DNA of 64,000 nucleotides from Tardiphaga robiniae (GCF_001618955.1 NZ_LVYV01000003.1:168999-232998), one strand, 5' to 3'. Shown: positions 52,070 through 60,982, counted from the first letter of the stretch. Translations and numbers: made by a program. Notes: a model not told the origin generated them from the letters alone.

Positions 52070-52094
52070 GGAACACGCGAGGAACTGAGCCGTT
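52070..52094 (+). promoter_or_regulatory. EcfG-type (general stress sigma) promoter
   Basis: GGAAC (52070-52074) and CGTT (52091-52094) with exactly 16 bases between match the alphaproteobacterial EcfG consensus. The -10 box lies only 8 bases before the ATG at 52103, so the mRNA may be almost leaderless. Confidence 0.65.
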
Positions 52095-52102
52095 CTCTTC
52101 GC

Positions 52103-52273
52103 ATGACACAGCAAGCAAAGAACCGCGCCTTCGACAAACAGCCGAAGCCCGATCAGAAAATTCCGCCGGCCGGCCCGCACGACAAGCCGGAACTGACCGA
52201 CGAGAACAAGACGCCCGGCAGCGGCGTCTTGCCTGACAAGGATCACAAGGAAGTCGAAGGCCCGACGGGATGA
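52103..52273 (+). CDS. small hydrophilic protein, likely stress-induced
   Basis: A 56-residue, highly charged, probably disordered protein (MTQQAKNRAFDKQPKPDQKIPPAGPHDKPELTDENKTPGSGVLPD...). No ribosome site precedes the ATG, which is consistent with a leaderless transcript from the EcfG-like promoter just upstream. A perfect 18-base palindrome (ATGACCGCG / CGGTCAT core, 52270-52287) overlaps its stop. Its function is unknown. Confidence 0.65.
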   Translation: MTQQAKNRAFDKQPKPDQKIPPAGPHDKPELTDENKTPGSGVLPDKDHKEVEGPTG

Positions 52274-52324
52274 CCGCGATCGGTCATCATGTCGTCACGC
52301 ATCGACGTTAGACATTTATTAACC

Positions 52325-52414
52325 TTCTCGACTCACTGTGGAGTCAAGGAAGCGCAGACCGGATGTACGTCTGCGTTTGATGGCTCGGAGTTCGCTCCGG
52401 GCCATTATCTTTTC
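52325..52414 (+). ncRNA. candidate three-hairpin small RNA
   Basis: Three consecutive stems lie in a gene-free gap: GACTC/GAGTC (52330-52345), CGCAGAC/GTCTGCG with a 9-base loop (52353-52375), and TGGCTCGGAG-TTCG-CTCCGGGCCA (52381-52404) followed by TTATCTTTTC. The last has terminator form. An unpaired AAGGAAG lies between stems 1 and 2. No open frame uses this stretch. A TTTATTAA box lies just upstream. The rest of 52274-52619 holds nothing else but the next promoter. Confidence 0.55.
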
Positions 52415-52567
52415 TGGACCCACCATGAGCTGCGAGATGATCGACGCTGCACGCGCATCTCACTTTCGGTCGCAACGCGTAAAGCGGAACGCCGCTAGCT
52501 GATCGAGCCATATTATTCGTTCCCCCATCGCGGCAAAATTTGTGGTCGATATGCCATGAATCGGAAC

Positions 52568-52592
52568 TGAACCTTCAAAACACCGACACGTT
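52568..52592 (+). promoter_or_regulatory. EcfG-like promoter of the Gly/Tyr-rich gene
   Basis: TGAAC (52568-52572) and CGTT (52589-52592) are separated by 16 bases, one mismatch from the GGAAC-N16-CGTT consensus. It ends 28 bases before the ATG. Confidence 0.5.
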
Positions 52593-52619
52593 GACTTCTC
52601 GACACGAAGGAGAAGCAGC

Positions 52620-52901
52620 ATGAAGAAGACAGCACTTATTCTTGCCACCGTCGCTGCCGTCGGCGCGGCGTCGATCGCATCGAAACCCGCTGAGGCCCGT
52701 GGCGGTCGCGGCGCCGCCATCGGTCTTGGCATCGCTGCCGGCGCATTGGCGGCCGGTGCCTATGGCGCTTACGGCCCCGGTTACGGATATGCTTATGGCC
52801 CGCGCCATTACGGCCCGCGTTATGCCTATGGTCCGCGCTATGGTTACGGCGACGGCTACTATGGCGGCCCTCGCTACTATCGCAGCTACGGCTACTACTA
52901 A
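52620..52901 (+). CDS. small secreted Gly/Tyr/Ala-rich protein
   Basis: A 93-residue protein with an N-terminal signal (MKKTALILATVAAVGAASIASKPAEA). A glycine-zipper-like stretch (GAAIGLGIAAGALAAGAYGAYG) is followed by tyrosine-rich repeats (YGPRYAYGPRYGYGDGYYGG). A GAAGGAGAAG ribosome site precedes the ATG. It is probably periplasmic or outer-membrane associated; the role is unknown. Confidence 0.85.
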   Translation: MKKTALILATVAAVGAASIASKPAEARGGRGAAIGLGIAAGALAAGAYGAYGPGYGYAYGPRHYGPRYAYGPRYGYGDGYYGGPRYYRSYGYY

Positions 52902-52920
52902 CCGCAGCTAGCTGAATCGA

Positions 52921-52955
52921 AAAAGGCCCGGAGCATTGCTCCGGGCCTTTTTTCG
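52921..52955 (+). terminator. intrinsic terminator of the Gly/Tyr-rich gene
   Basis: A 13-bp stem (AAAGGCCCGGAGC / GCTCCGGGCCTTT) with a 3-base loop and six or more T residues. Confidence 0.93.
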
Positions 52956-53029
52956 TCACCATCATTCAGCCTTCGCGCGCATCGCTGCTGCGTTGTCACA
53001 CACCGCAAGTGCTTTAGTTACGCAGTGGC

Positions 53030-53167
53030 CTAGATACCAAACAGCCAAACAGCCGTGATGGTCGCAACCACCGCTAACCCGCTGATGGTCCAACCACCGT
53101 AGTAGCCGATATCATCGTCATGCCGGATCTCCGACGGACCATCTGCGGTATGCCAGTGACTTGCCAT
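53030..53167 (-). CDS. 45-residue membrane protein
   Basis: A short ORF: MASHWHTADGPSEIRHDDDI, then YYGGWTISGLAVVATITAVWLFGI. It has one C-terminal hydrophobic helix behind a polar head. An AGGAGG site lies eight bases before the ATG at 53167, which strongly supports translation. No family is recognised. Confidence 0.65.
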   Translation of the reverse strand: MASHWHTADGPSEIRHDDDIGYYGGWTISGLAVVATITAVWLFGI

Positions 53168-53389
53168 GCGAGCCTCCTGTTTTCAGGATAATCGGCTCGA
53201 TGACGAAGGGTTCCATTGGCGCAAAAACGACACGTCGGCGCCACCTACCTGGCCGCCCTCCCAAAGGCGACATCGGCATCTGTGGCCAAAGGGTCACGAC
53301 GGCAAGGATTCACTAAGGAGTGCGGCTGGGGCAATTGACGGAACCCGGAGCCGGGAGAAGTCTAATGTTTTCAGCGTAGAGTAGATATT

Positions 53390-53509
53390 ATGTTAGAGAT
53401 TATTGTCCTCGGCTTCCTGGTTTGTGCAGCGGCTTATGTCGGGCTTCTCTGGTTCGCCGGACGGAAAGACGACGTGATTCACGGTGATTTCGTCGAACCG
53501 AAATCGTAA
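53390..53509 (+). CDS. 39-residue membrane protein
   Basis: A short ORF: MLEIIVLGFLVCAAAYVGLL, then WFAGRKDDVIHGDFVEPKS. It has one N-terminal hydrophobic helix and an acidic tail. The ribosome site is weak. The 220 bases upstream (53168-53389) hold no other supported gene. Confidence 0.5.
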   Translation: MLEIIVLGFLVCAAAYVGLLWFAGRKDDVIHGDFVEPKS

Positions 53510-53601
53510 GGCGGTGTCGCGCGCGCTCGATCGAGGCCGCCCAATTCAGCCGGCACCGCTCGCAAGCGAGACTTCTAATATCTTGAAATCATTTGGAAAA
53601 A

Positions 53602-53679
53602 TGGTCGGAGCGAGAGGATTCGAACCTCCGACCCCTAGTCTCCCAGACTAGTGCGCTAACCGGGCTGCGCTACGCTCCG
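53602..53679 (-). tRNA. tRNA-Pro (GGG)
   Basis: A 78-base minus-strand cloverleaf. The acceptor stem CGGAGCG pairs with CGCTCCG, the anticodon loop is CTGGGAG with anticodon GGG, and the T-loop is GGTTCGAATCC. CCA is encoded. Confidence 0.97.
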
Positions 53680-53754
53680 ATGGGGCATCGTGTAGCTTCG
53701 ATCTGTTCGAGGCGCAAGAAGGCTGAGTGGATTGAACCGGATTGGTTGTGGGGC

Positions 53755-53843
53755 GGGGGTGGATACCGGTTTTCGGACAAGATCATGCTCCAATAAGGAA
53801 AAACGCTAGAGTTTGCTTCATCGGAGATGAAGCAAACTCTAGC
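53755..53843. repeat. intergenic repeat, copy 2, with terminator hairpin at the MerR gene end
   Basis: It shares GGATRCCGGTTTTCG and GATCATGCTC with the copy at 32968-33068. It ends in a perfect 18-bp stem with a 3-base loop (53805-53843). On the minus strand the stem is followed by GTTTTT, so it has terminator form. The stop codon of the MerR-type gene lies inside the stem. Confidence 0.8.
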
Positions 53844-54648
53844 CGTCCTTCATCGCCGTATCGAGCGCCTGACGCGCCGCCAGCAGCTCCTCGAGCACGG
53901 CTTCGAGCCGTTCGCGCTCCAGCCGGCGCTGTGGGTTCGGCCTTGGGTGCGGGATCGCAGCCGGTCTTGCGCTCTGCGTCGGAGCCGACATCGCCGGTTC
54001 GGGCCGCGCCACGCCAGGATTTGCCAAGGCGGGGTTTGCCCGCGATGGCGGCCGCTGCAGCTGTGGCCCCACGCGCGGCGACGTCGATGTCATCGGAGGT
54101 TCGCGGCGAGCGACAACGGGAGCAGCAGCTTCCTCCTTGTCTTCTTCCTCAGCCTCTTCGTCCTCACCCTCTTCGCCGTCGTCCTCGTCGCCCTCTTCTT
54201 CCTCGTCCTCGGCGCCTTCGGCGTCAGCCTCGTCTTCGGCCTCTTCCTCGATGTCCTCGTCGCGTTCAGCCTCGTCCTCGGCTTCTTCTTCCTCGTGATC
54301 CTCTTCGACCACGGGACGCTTCGCCTGGACGCGCGGCGCGATGGCGGCAGACGTCGGCGCGAAGCTCGGCGCAGCGTGGCCGTCGACCAGCCCCTGCACC
54401 GATTTGATGCCGTTCTCTTTCAGGATTCGTTGCACACCGCGGATGGTGTAACCCTCGCCGTAGAGCAACCGGCGGATGCCGCGCAGCAGATCGACATCGT
54501 CCGGACGATAATATCGCCGGCCGCCTGATCGCTTCATCGGTTTGATTTGAGTGAACCGCGTTTCCCAGAACCGCAGAACATGCTGCGGTATATCGAGATC
54601 GTCAGCGACCTCGCTTATGGTTCGAAACGCATCCGGCGCTTTGTCCAA
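53839..54648 (-). CDS. MerR-family transcription regulator with long acidic region
   Basis: A 269-residue protein. Residues 8-78 are a MerR-type winged helix ([61 protein letters not shown]). Residues 115-173 are almost only Glu and Asp with few Ala/Gly, and the Pro-rich stretch is followed by a C-terminal helix ([21 protein letters not shown]). It stands directly downstream of ihfA, the same order as in many Rhizobiales. Its targets and any ligand are unknown. Confidence 0.9.
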   Translation of the reverse strand: MDKAPDAFRTISEVADDLDIPQHVLRFWETRFTQIKPMKRSGGRRYYRPDDVDLLRGIRRLLYGEGYTIRGVQRILKENGIKSVQGLVDGHAAPSFAPTSAAIAPRVQAKRPVVEEDHEEEEAEDEAERDEDIEEEAEDEADAEGAEDEEEEGDEDDGEEGEDEEAEEEDKEEAAAPVVARREPPMTSTSPRVGPQLQRPPSRANPALANPGVARPEPAMSAPTQSARPAAIPHPRPNPQRRLERERLEAVLEELLAARQALDTAMKDG

Positions 54649-54683
54649 GTGCAGGATCCCTGTGGTTCGCCCTGTTTCTCTCG

Positions 54684-55019
54684 TTAGTCGTCGTGATCTT
54701 TACCGTTGCCCACTGCGGTACTGTCGCCATTGATCCGCTGTTTCAGGATCGCCGACGGCTTGAATACCATCACTCGCCGCGGCGAGATCGGTACTTCTGT
54801 GCCCGTCTTCGGATTGCGACCGATGCGCTCGCCTTTTTTGCGCACCATGAAGGAGCCGAACGACGACAGCTTCACTGTCTCGCCCTTCTCCAGACAATCC
54901 GTAATTTCTTTCAAAACCAATTCAACAAACGCGGACGACTCCGTGCGCGAGAGACCTACCTTTTGGTAGACCGCCTCGCACAGATCGACGCGTGTGACTG
55001 TTTTTCCCGTGCCCGTCAT
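54684..55019 (-). CDS. ihfA: integration host factor subunit alpha
   Basis: A 111-residue DNA-bending protein with the IHF fold: helical dimer part ([32 protein letters not shown]), then [45 protein letters not shown]. The start at 55019 (MTGTGKTV) was chosen over one four codons upstream. It lies between fabH and the MerR gene on the same strand, as is common. Confidence 0.95.
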   Translation of the reverse strand: MTGTGKTVTRVDLCEAVYQKVGLSRTESSAFVELVLKEITDCLEKGETVKLSSFGSFMVRKKGERIGRNPKTGTEVPISPRRVMVFKPSAILKQRINGDSTAVGNGKDHDD

Positions 55020-55153
55020 CGCCTGCCCCAACTACTCTCGGCGAACCAAATTCGCGTCAGAAATTAGGAGGTTAACGCGCTCCGGTCAACAGTCACCATC
55101 GATGCAAAGGCATGGAAAATCATGACAATTTGAGATGTTGTCGATCTGCATCA

Positions 55154-56131
55154 TCACCAGCGAATGAGTGCAGACCCCCAGGTGAAGCCGCCGCCCATGG
55201 CTTCGAGCAGCACGAGGTCGCCCTTCTTGATGCGGCCGTCATTGACCGCCACCGACAATGCGAGCGGAATCGACGCCGCCGACGTGTTGCCGTGAAGATC
55301 CACGGTCAGCACCACCTTTTGCGGTGCAATATGCAGTTTGTGCGCGGACGCATCGATAATGCGCTTGTTGGCCTGATGCGGCACGAACCAGTCGATAGTC
55401 TCGGCGCTGGCGCCGGTGGCTTTGAAGGCATCGACGATCACGTCGGTGATCATGCCCACCGCATGTTTGAAGACCTCGCGACCTTCCATGCGCAGGTAAC
55501 CCACCGTCTGCGTCGAGGACGGGCCGCCATCGACGAACAGCTTCTCCTTGTGCCGGCCGTCCGAGCGCAGATGCGTGGTCAGCACGCCGCGATCGCTGGC
55601 TTCGCCGGGCTGGGTCTGTGCTTCCAGCACCACCGCACCGGCGCCGTCACCGAACAGCACGCAGGTTCCGCGATCGGTCCAGTCGAGAATGCGCGAGAAA
55701 GTCTCCGCACCGATCACCAGCGCGCGTTTGCCGGCGCCGGTGCGCAGCAGACTGTCGGCGGTGGTCAGCCCAAAGATGAAGCCGGAACACACCGCCTGCA
55801 GGTCGAACGCCGCGCCATGGGTGATGCCCAGCGCGTTCTGCACCGCAACGGCGGTTGCCGGGAACGTATTGTCCGGGGTCGAGGTCGCCAGCACGATCAG
55901 ATCGATAGACTGCGCGTCAACGCCGGCATTGGCCAGCGCCGCCTGCGCGGCCTTGATCGCCAGATGCGAGGTGAACTCGCCATCCGCAGCGATATGGCGC
56001 TGCTTGATACCGGTGCGCTGAACGATCCACTCGTCCGATGTGTCAACCTTGGATGCCAGTTCGGCATTGGTCAGGATCCGCTCCGGCAGGTAAGAGCCGC
56101 AGCCGAGCACGACCGAACGTATCGCAGTCAC
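55154..56131 (-). CDS. fabH: 3-oxoacyl-[acyl-carrier-protein] synthase III
   Basis: A 325-residue condensing enzyme that starts fatty acid synthesis from acetyl-CoA and malonyl-ACP. The catalytic Cys ([13 protein letters not shown]), His ([11 protein letters not shown]) and Asn ([15 protein letters not shown]) are all present. The GTG start at 56131 has AGGAGG eight bases upstream and overlaps the plsX stop (GTGA). The frame is open far into plsX, which is not coding. Confidence 0.97.
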   Translation of the reverse strand: MTAIRSVVLGCGSYLPERILTNAELASKVDTSDEWIVQRTGIKQRHIAADGEFTSHLAIKAAQAALANAGVDAQSIDLIVLATSTPDNTFPATAVAVQNALGITHGAAFDLQAVCSGFIFGLTTADSLLRTGAGKRALVIGAETFSRILDWTDRGTCVLFGDGAGAVVLEAQTQPGEASDRGVLTTHLRSDGRHKEKLFVDGGPSSTQTVGYLRMEGREVFKHAVGMITDVIVDAFKATGASAETIDWFVPHQANKRIIDASAHKLHIAPQKVVLTVDLHGNTSAASIPLALSVAVNDGRIKKGDLVLLEAMGGGFTWGSALIRW

Positions 56132-57189
56132 GAGACAGCCTCCTGCGCAGCCGGGCTCGCAGGGAGCGCTTGGCCGTCGCGGTTGAGCATTTGATTGATC
56201 TTGGTGAGAAGGTCGTAGCGGACCATGTCGTAACCGACATCCACCGCATAGGCGAAACCGTCGGCATTGGTGCCACCGTGGCTCTTCACCACGATGCCGC
56301 GCAGGCCGAGAAACACCGCACCGTTGGACTTGTTGGGATCGACCTTGTCGCGCACCGCCTTGAAGGCGTTCTTGGCGAACAGGTAGCCGATGCGCGAGCG
56401 CCAGGTACGGGCCATGGCATTGCGCAGATATTCTGCGAACTGGCGCGCCGTGCCCTCGGCCGCCTTCAGCGCGATATTGCCGCTGAAACCTTCGGTGACG
56501 ATCACGTCGGCATCGCCGCGGCCGATGCCGTCGCCCTCGACGAAGCCGACGAATTCGAGCTGCGGCAGATTGGCGTTGCGCAGTAGTTCGGCGGCATCGC
56601 GGATCTCGTCGCCGCCCTTGATTTCCTCGACGCCGATATTGAGCAGACCGACTGTGGGTCGCGCCAGATCGAACAGCGCGCTGGCCATGGCACTGCCCAT
56701 CACGGCCAGCGTCTTCAGGTGGTTGGCGTCGCCGCCGATGGTGGCACCGAGATCGAGCACCACCGAGTCGCCGCGCGTGGTCGGCCAGATCGCGGCCAGA
56801 CCCGGGCGTTCGATGCCGTCGAGCATGCGCAGGCAGAACCGCGCCATCGCCATCAGCGCGCCGGTATTGCCGGCGGAGACCGCGACATCGGCCTCGCCCT
56901 TCTTCACCGCCTCGATCGCCAGCCACATCGACGAGACCTTGCGGCCACGGCGCAGCGCCTGGCTCGGCTTGTCATGCATGCTGACGGCAACGTCGGTATG
57001 GATCACTTTCGATACGGCTTTCAGTGCCGGATGATTGGCGAGTTCTTTCTCGATCAGCGCGCTGTCACCGAACAGCAGGAACTCACTGTCGGGGTGCCGG
57101 GTCAACGAAATCGCAGCGCCCGGAATGACCACCGATGCGCCGATATCGCCACCCATGGCGTCTAGCGCGATGCGAACCTTTTTCGGCAT
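56128..57189 (-). CDS. plsX: phosphate acyltransferase PlsX
   Basis: A 353-residue enzyme that converts acyl-ACP to acyl-phosphate for phospholipid synthesis. The N-terminal [19 protein letters not shown] and [12 protein letters not shown], and later [30 protein letters not shown], are family signatures. The start at 57189 ([15 protein letters not shown]) is set by family alignment. It is coupled to fabH, the conserved plsX-fabH pair. Confidence 0.97.
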   Translation of the reverse strand: MPKKVRIALDAMGGDIGASVVIPGAAISLTRHPDSEFLLFGDSALIEKELANHPALKAVSKVIHTDVAVSMHDKPSQALRRGRKVSSMWLAIEAVKKGEADVAVSAGNTGALMAMARFCLRMLDGIERPGLAAIWPTTRGDSVVLDLGATIGGDANHLKTLAVMGSAMASALFDLARPTVGLLNIGVEEIKGGDEIRDAAELLRNANLPQLEFVGFVEGDGIGRGDADVIVTEGFSGNIALKAAEGTARQFAEYLRNAMARTWRSRIGYLFAKNAFKAVRDKVDPNKSNGAVFLGLRGIVVKSHGGTNADGFAYAVDVGYDMVRYDLLTKINQMLNRDGQALPASPAAQEAVS

Positions 57190-57391
57190 GGACGTTCCGG
57201 AAACCTGTCTCTTGCGGCCTGTGACGCTCGTGGCCGCGGACGAAGTCTGCTGCAATTGGCGGCAGACGGCGAAGTTATGGCATTAACCCGATTTCGGCCG
57301 GGGACAATAGCGTTTCCGTGACCCGATACAACATCTTGACCGGGCGCTTTTGTCCCGCCAGCCGCACGGGGCGTGGAATCGGACCCCGGTC

Positions 57392-57982
57392 TCAGCCCTT
57401 CCCGGGCTTCTTGGATTTGGGCGTCTCAGGGGCGGTTTTCAGCGCTTTCAGGGCCGCAAACGGGTGCTCTTCCGGGTCCGGAACCACGACCACCGGCTCG
57501 AACACCGCATCCGGCTTACGGGGATACGGGTCCAGCCCCAGAAACAGCGCGTCGGTCGCCAGTTTGCCGAGGTCGATCAAGCCGTTTTCGATCGGCTCCG
57601 GCGGGTCCGGGGTCTCCTCATCGCTCTCGATGTCCTCGTCGACCGATTCGGCCAGTTCGCGAATCTGCGACGGCGGCGCGAAAATCAGGTCGATCTCTTC
57701 CTCGAAATCTGCAGCCACCGGCTCAAGCGTCACCACGCAGGTCTGCTCGACCTTGCCCCAGATGCGGCCGGTGACATGCACCGTGCCGCCCTTCACTGGG
57801 GTCAGCAGCAATTCGCCCTTGGCAGCGCCCACGCTGACGAGGCCACCCAGCGCGGCGATTCCCTTGCGCTGTTCGGGAGTGGCCTCGATGTCGCGCGCCA
57901 GCCCCGTGTCGGGGATCTGGACTACGGCGATCGGCACGCTCCAGGGCGGCGTGAGATCCACGGTACGGTCGGGTCTATTCAT
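57392..57982 (-). CDS. DUF177 (YceD-like) protein
   Basis: A 196-residue protein with the DUF177 core (GRIWGKVEQTCVVTLEPVAADFEEEIDLIF, acidic ESVDEDIESDEE, then NGLIDLGKLATDALFLGLDPYPRK). The family is linked to rRNA or ribosome biogenesis; in alphaproteobacteria it lies near plsX-fabH as here. The start at 57982 shares ATGA with the chaperone gene upstream. Confidence 0.92.
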   Translation of the reverse strand: MNRPDRTVDLTPPWSVPIAVVQIPDTGLARDIEATPEQRKGIAALGGLVSVGAAKGELLLTPVKGGTVHVTGRIWGKVEQTCVVTLEPVAADFEEEIDLIFAPPSQIRELAESVDEDIESDEETPDPPEPIENGLIDLGKLATDALFLGLDPYPRKPDAVFEPVVVVPDPEEHPFAALKALKTAPETPKSKKPGKG

Positions 57983-58521
57983 GTCGTTACCAAGGTTTCC
58001 GCAGGCGACGGGAAGTGCCACGCGCCTGATGTCAGTGTCGTTGCATCCAGCGTGCCCAGACGGGCATTCGCCGCTTCGACATAAACCGCGAGACGCCGGG
58101 CGTTCTCGATGTCCATGCCATAATAGATATTCTTCGACAGCGCCGCCGCCAGAGGCTCCCTACCCACGCCGAGCGCTGCGTCATAGGCCCCTGTCCGGCC
58201 ATAAAATGCATCGCCGAATTCCCGCATCTTTTTCGGCACCTTCATGTCGCTGGTGCCGAGTTCGCGCAGGTTGTCGTCCATATCGCTGCAGAACCTGTCG
58301 AAAAGTCCCTGCGACAACTCATCCTTCGGGTTCATCCGGCGCAGCACCAGCCACAGGTGCAGCAGCAACATATCGAAACGCCCGTTTACCGTATCCGGGG
58401 CTGCCAAGTCCCGATAAAACAAGGGTTCTCGCGCCTGCGCCACGATCATGCCATAGATGGCTTCAATGGTGCCGCGCAACGGCGCCGGGGGTTTTCTGAA
58501 GTGACTGAACGGCCAGACCAT
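57979..58521 (-). CDS. ubiquinol-cytochrome c chaperone (CBP3 family)
   Basis: A 180-residue protein with the family block FDMLLLHLWLVLRRM ... DELSQGLFDRFCSDMDDNLRELGTSDMKVPKKMREFGDAFYGR. It assists assembly of the cytochrome bc1 complex. The start at 58521 (MVWPFSHFRK) is supported by the family; the frame is open further upstream into the divergent bamE leader. It is translationally coupled to the DUF177 gene. Confidence 0.92.
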   Translation of the reverse strand: MVWPFSHFRKPPAPLRGTIEAIYGMIVAQAREPLFYRDLAAPDTVNGRFDMLLLHLWLVLRRMNPKDELSQGLFDRFCSDMDDNLRELGTSDMKVPKKMREFGDAFYGRTGAYDAALGVGREPLAAALSKNIYYGMDIENARRLAVYVEAANARLGTLDATTLTSGAWHFPSPAETLVTT

Positions 58522-58627
58522 CGTGGGTTCCTCAGGCGGGCCCCTCGGGCGCGCGCATGTTGCATTCAGAGGTTCTGCCCGGTACGTCAACGCCTCCCGG
58601 GATGCAAGAGGATGGGATCCCTCCACG

Positions 58628-59122
58628 ATGACAATTTCGACCTCCACCAGCGCCACGGCGCAGCCGGCGCGCGCCACGGGCCATTCCCTGCGCCGCTCCT
58701 GGCGCGGCATGCGCGCGGCACTTGCGGTCGCGGCCCTGTGCGTCACGCTGGGCGCCTGCGCCGAGCAATTCCAGAAGGGCTACATCCTGCCCCCCGGCGC
58801 GCTGGAGCAGATCCCGATCGGCGCCAGCCAGGATCAGGTCCTGATCGTGATGGGCACGCCCTCCACGGTCGCCACGCTATCAGGTGAAGTGTTCTATTAC
58901 ATCTCGCAGCGCTCCGAACGCGCCGTCGCGTTCATGCCGCAGAAGGTCACAGACCAGCGCGTCATCGCGATCTATTTCGACAAGAACCGCAAGGTGATCC
59001 GGCTCGCCAATTATGGCCTGCAGGACGGCAAGATTTTCGACTTCATCAGCCGCACCACGCCGACCTCCGGCCAGGAAATGAGCTACCTCACGCCGCTGTT
59101 CAAGCTGATCAGCTTCCGCTGA
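58628..59122 (+). CDS. outer membrane assembly lipoprotein, BamE/OmlA type
   Basis: A 164-residue lipoprotein. It has a basic head, a hydrophobic signal (MRAALAVAALCVTL) and a lipobox LGAC with the lipidated Cys near residue 43. The SmpA/OmlA domain follows (KGYILPPGALEQIPIGASQDQVLIVMGTPSTVATLSGEVFYYISQ). It is an accessory of the BAM complex that inserts outer-membrane proteins. It is divergent from the CBP3-type gene with a 106-base gap. Confidence 0.9.
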   Translation: MTISTSTSATAQPARATGHSLRRSWRGMRAALAVAALCVTLGACAEQFQKGYILPPGALEQIPIGASQDQVLIVMGTPSTVATLSGEVFYYISQRSERAVAFMPQKVTDQRVIAIYFDKNRKVIRLANYGLQDGKIFDFISRTTPTSGQEMSYLTPLFKLISFR

Positions 59123-59152
59123 TCGCTGCGAAAATGAGCGACGTCTGATTGC

Positions 59153-59182
59153 AAACCCCGCGGCCCACGCCGCGGGGTTTTT
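59153..59182 (+). terminator. intrinsic terminator of the BamE gene
   Basis: A stem AAACCCCGCGG / CCGCGGGGTTT with a 6-base loop followed by T residues, 31 bases after the stop. Confidence 0.92.
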
Positions 59183-59312
59183 GTTGGCGCGCTCCGCTTC
59201 TCCGAATCTTGATCGCCCATACGCATCGCACCTCCGATCTGGCACGTCGCTTGCTCGCTTCACGCAGCACGCTTCGCCTTTTGAGCGAATGCCGATCAGG
59301 AGACGACATCTT

Positions 59313-60929
59313 ATGAACCGCCGAGAATTTCTCCATTCCGCCACCGCCGCGACCGTCGTCGGCGGCTTCGCCTCGCTGGAGCCGCTGACGCATGCGCAGG
59401 CACAGTCGAAGCAGGAGACGCTGCTGATCATCAGTGAGGGCGGCCCCAACAATCTCGACGTGCAGGGCGTCGGCACCAATCGCCCGGGCTATGAAGTGTC
59501 GTGGAATTGTTACGACCGCCTGATGACCTATGCGACCAAAACGTTGCCGGACGGCTCGACGTCCTACGACCAGGACAAGCTGGCGCCGGAACTGGCGGAG
59601 AAATGGGATATCGATGCCACCGGCGTCACCTTCCATCTGCGCAAGGATGCGACCTTCCATGACGGCACGCCGGTCAAGGCGGCCGACGTCAAATGGTCAT
59701 TCGACCGCGCCGTCTCGGTCGGCGGTTTTCCGACCAGCCAGATGGCGGTCGGCAGCATGCTGAAGACCGACCAGTTCAAGGCGATCGACGATTACACGTT
59801 CCGCGTCGATTTCGTGAGGCCCGACGCGCTCACCATGCCCGACATCGCCGTGCTCATTCCGGCGATCTACAATTCGGCGCTGCTGAAGAAGAACGCTACC
59901 GAGAAGGATCCGTGGGGCATGGAGTTCGCGAAGAACAACATGGCCGGCGGTGGCGCCTTCAAGGTCGAGAAATATACGCCGGGTACCGAGGTCGTCTACA
60001 TCCGCAACGACGACTGGAAATGCGGCCCGCTGCCGTCGCTGAAGCGCGTGATCTGGCGCATGGTGCCGTCAGCCGGCAACCGCCGCGCGCTGATCGAGCG
60101 TGGCGACGCGGACGTCTCGTTCGAAGTGCCCGCGAAGGACTATGCCGAGCTGAAGGAGAAAAAGTTCAACGTCGCTGCCAATCCGATCTCCAACGGCATG
60201 TACTGCATCGAGCTGAATGTCACCAAGCCGCCGTTCGACAATGTGAAGGTCCGGCAGGCCGTCGCCTATGCGGTGCCGTATCAGAAGATCATGGATGCGG
60301 CGTTCTTCGGCGCAGCCAAGCCGCTCTATGGCGCCGCCTCCAACAAGGTCAGCAGCACCGCATGGCCCTGCCCCACCGGCTACACGACCGATCTCGCCAA
60401 AGCCAAGGCGCTGCTGGCCGAGGCCGGCATGGCCGACGGGTTCGAGACTGTGATTTCGCTCGATATCGGCCAGAGCACCATCTCGGAGCCGATCGCTGTG
60501 CTGGTTCAGGAAAACCTCGCCGCCATCGGCATCAAGACGCGGATTGACAAGATCCCGGGCTCGAACTGGCGCGGCGAGATGACGAAGAAGACCATGCCTT
60601 TCATGATCAACTTCTTCTCGGGCTGGCTGGATTATCCCGAATACTTCTTCTTCCTCACTTATCACGGCCAGAATGCCATCTTTAACACCATGAGCTATCA
60701 GAACCCCGCCCTCGACAAGGAGATCGATGCGGCGCGGGCGACCCATGCCAGCGGCGACAAGCCCGCTTACGAGACCGCGGTGAAGAAGATGATCGACATC
60801 GCCTTCGATGAGGTGCCGCGCATCCCGCTGGTCCAGCCCTATCTGAGCCTCGCAATGCAGAAGAACATCAGCGGCTACACATACTGGTTTCACCGCCAGT
60901 TCGACTACCGCACGATCAAGAAGGCATAG
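59313..60929 (+). CDS. ABC transporter substrate-binding protein, family 5 (dipeptide/oligopeptide type)
   Basis: A 538-residue periplasmic protein with a Tat-type signal (NRREFLHSATAATVVGGFASL). The family 5 core is clear (LAPELAEKWDIDATGVTFHLRKDATFHDGTPVKAADVKWSFDRA). Ligands of this family include peptides, nickel and opines. No permease or ATPase gene lies nearby, so its transporter must be elsewhere. AGGAG lies about 12 bases before the ATG. Confidence 0.92.
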   Translation: MNRREFLHSATAATVVGGFASLEPLTHAQAQSKQETLLIISEGGPNNLDVQGVGTNRPGYEVSWNCYDRLMTYATKTLPDGSTSYDQDKLAPELAEKWDIDATGVTFHLRKDATFHDGTPVKAADVKWSFDRAVSVGGFPTSQMAVGSMLKTDQFKAIDDYTFRVDFVRPDALTMPDIAVLIPAIYNSALLKKNATEKDPWGMEFAKNNMAGGGAFKVEKYTPGTEVVYIRNDDWKCGPLPSLKRVIWRMVPSAGNRRALIERGDADVSFEVPAKDYAELKEKKFNVAANPISNGMYCIELNVTKPPFDNVKVRQAVAYAVPYQKIMDAAFFGAAKPLYGAASNKVSSTAWPCPTGYTTDLAKAKALLAEAGMADGFETVISLDIGQSTISEPIAVLVQENLAAIGIKTRIDKIPGSNWRGEMTKKTMPFMINFFSGWLDYPEYFFFLTYHGQNAIFNTMSYQNPALDKEIDAARATHASGDKPAYETAVKKMIDIAFDEVPRIPLVQPYLSLAMQKNISGYTYWFHRQFDYRTIKKA

Positions 60930-60982
60930 GCTCACATGTCACGGGGATGACGCGCCGCGTTATCCTCGCCAGACCCGATTGC

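Noticed and set aside
55154..56926. A single 590-codon frame covering fabH and part of plsX
   Set aside because: The 3' part is fabH, but the 5' part is the wrong frame of plsX. A GTG with an AGGAGG site at 56131 gives a normal FabH.
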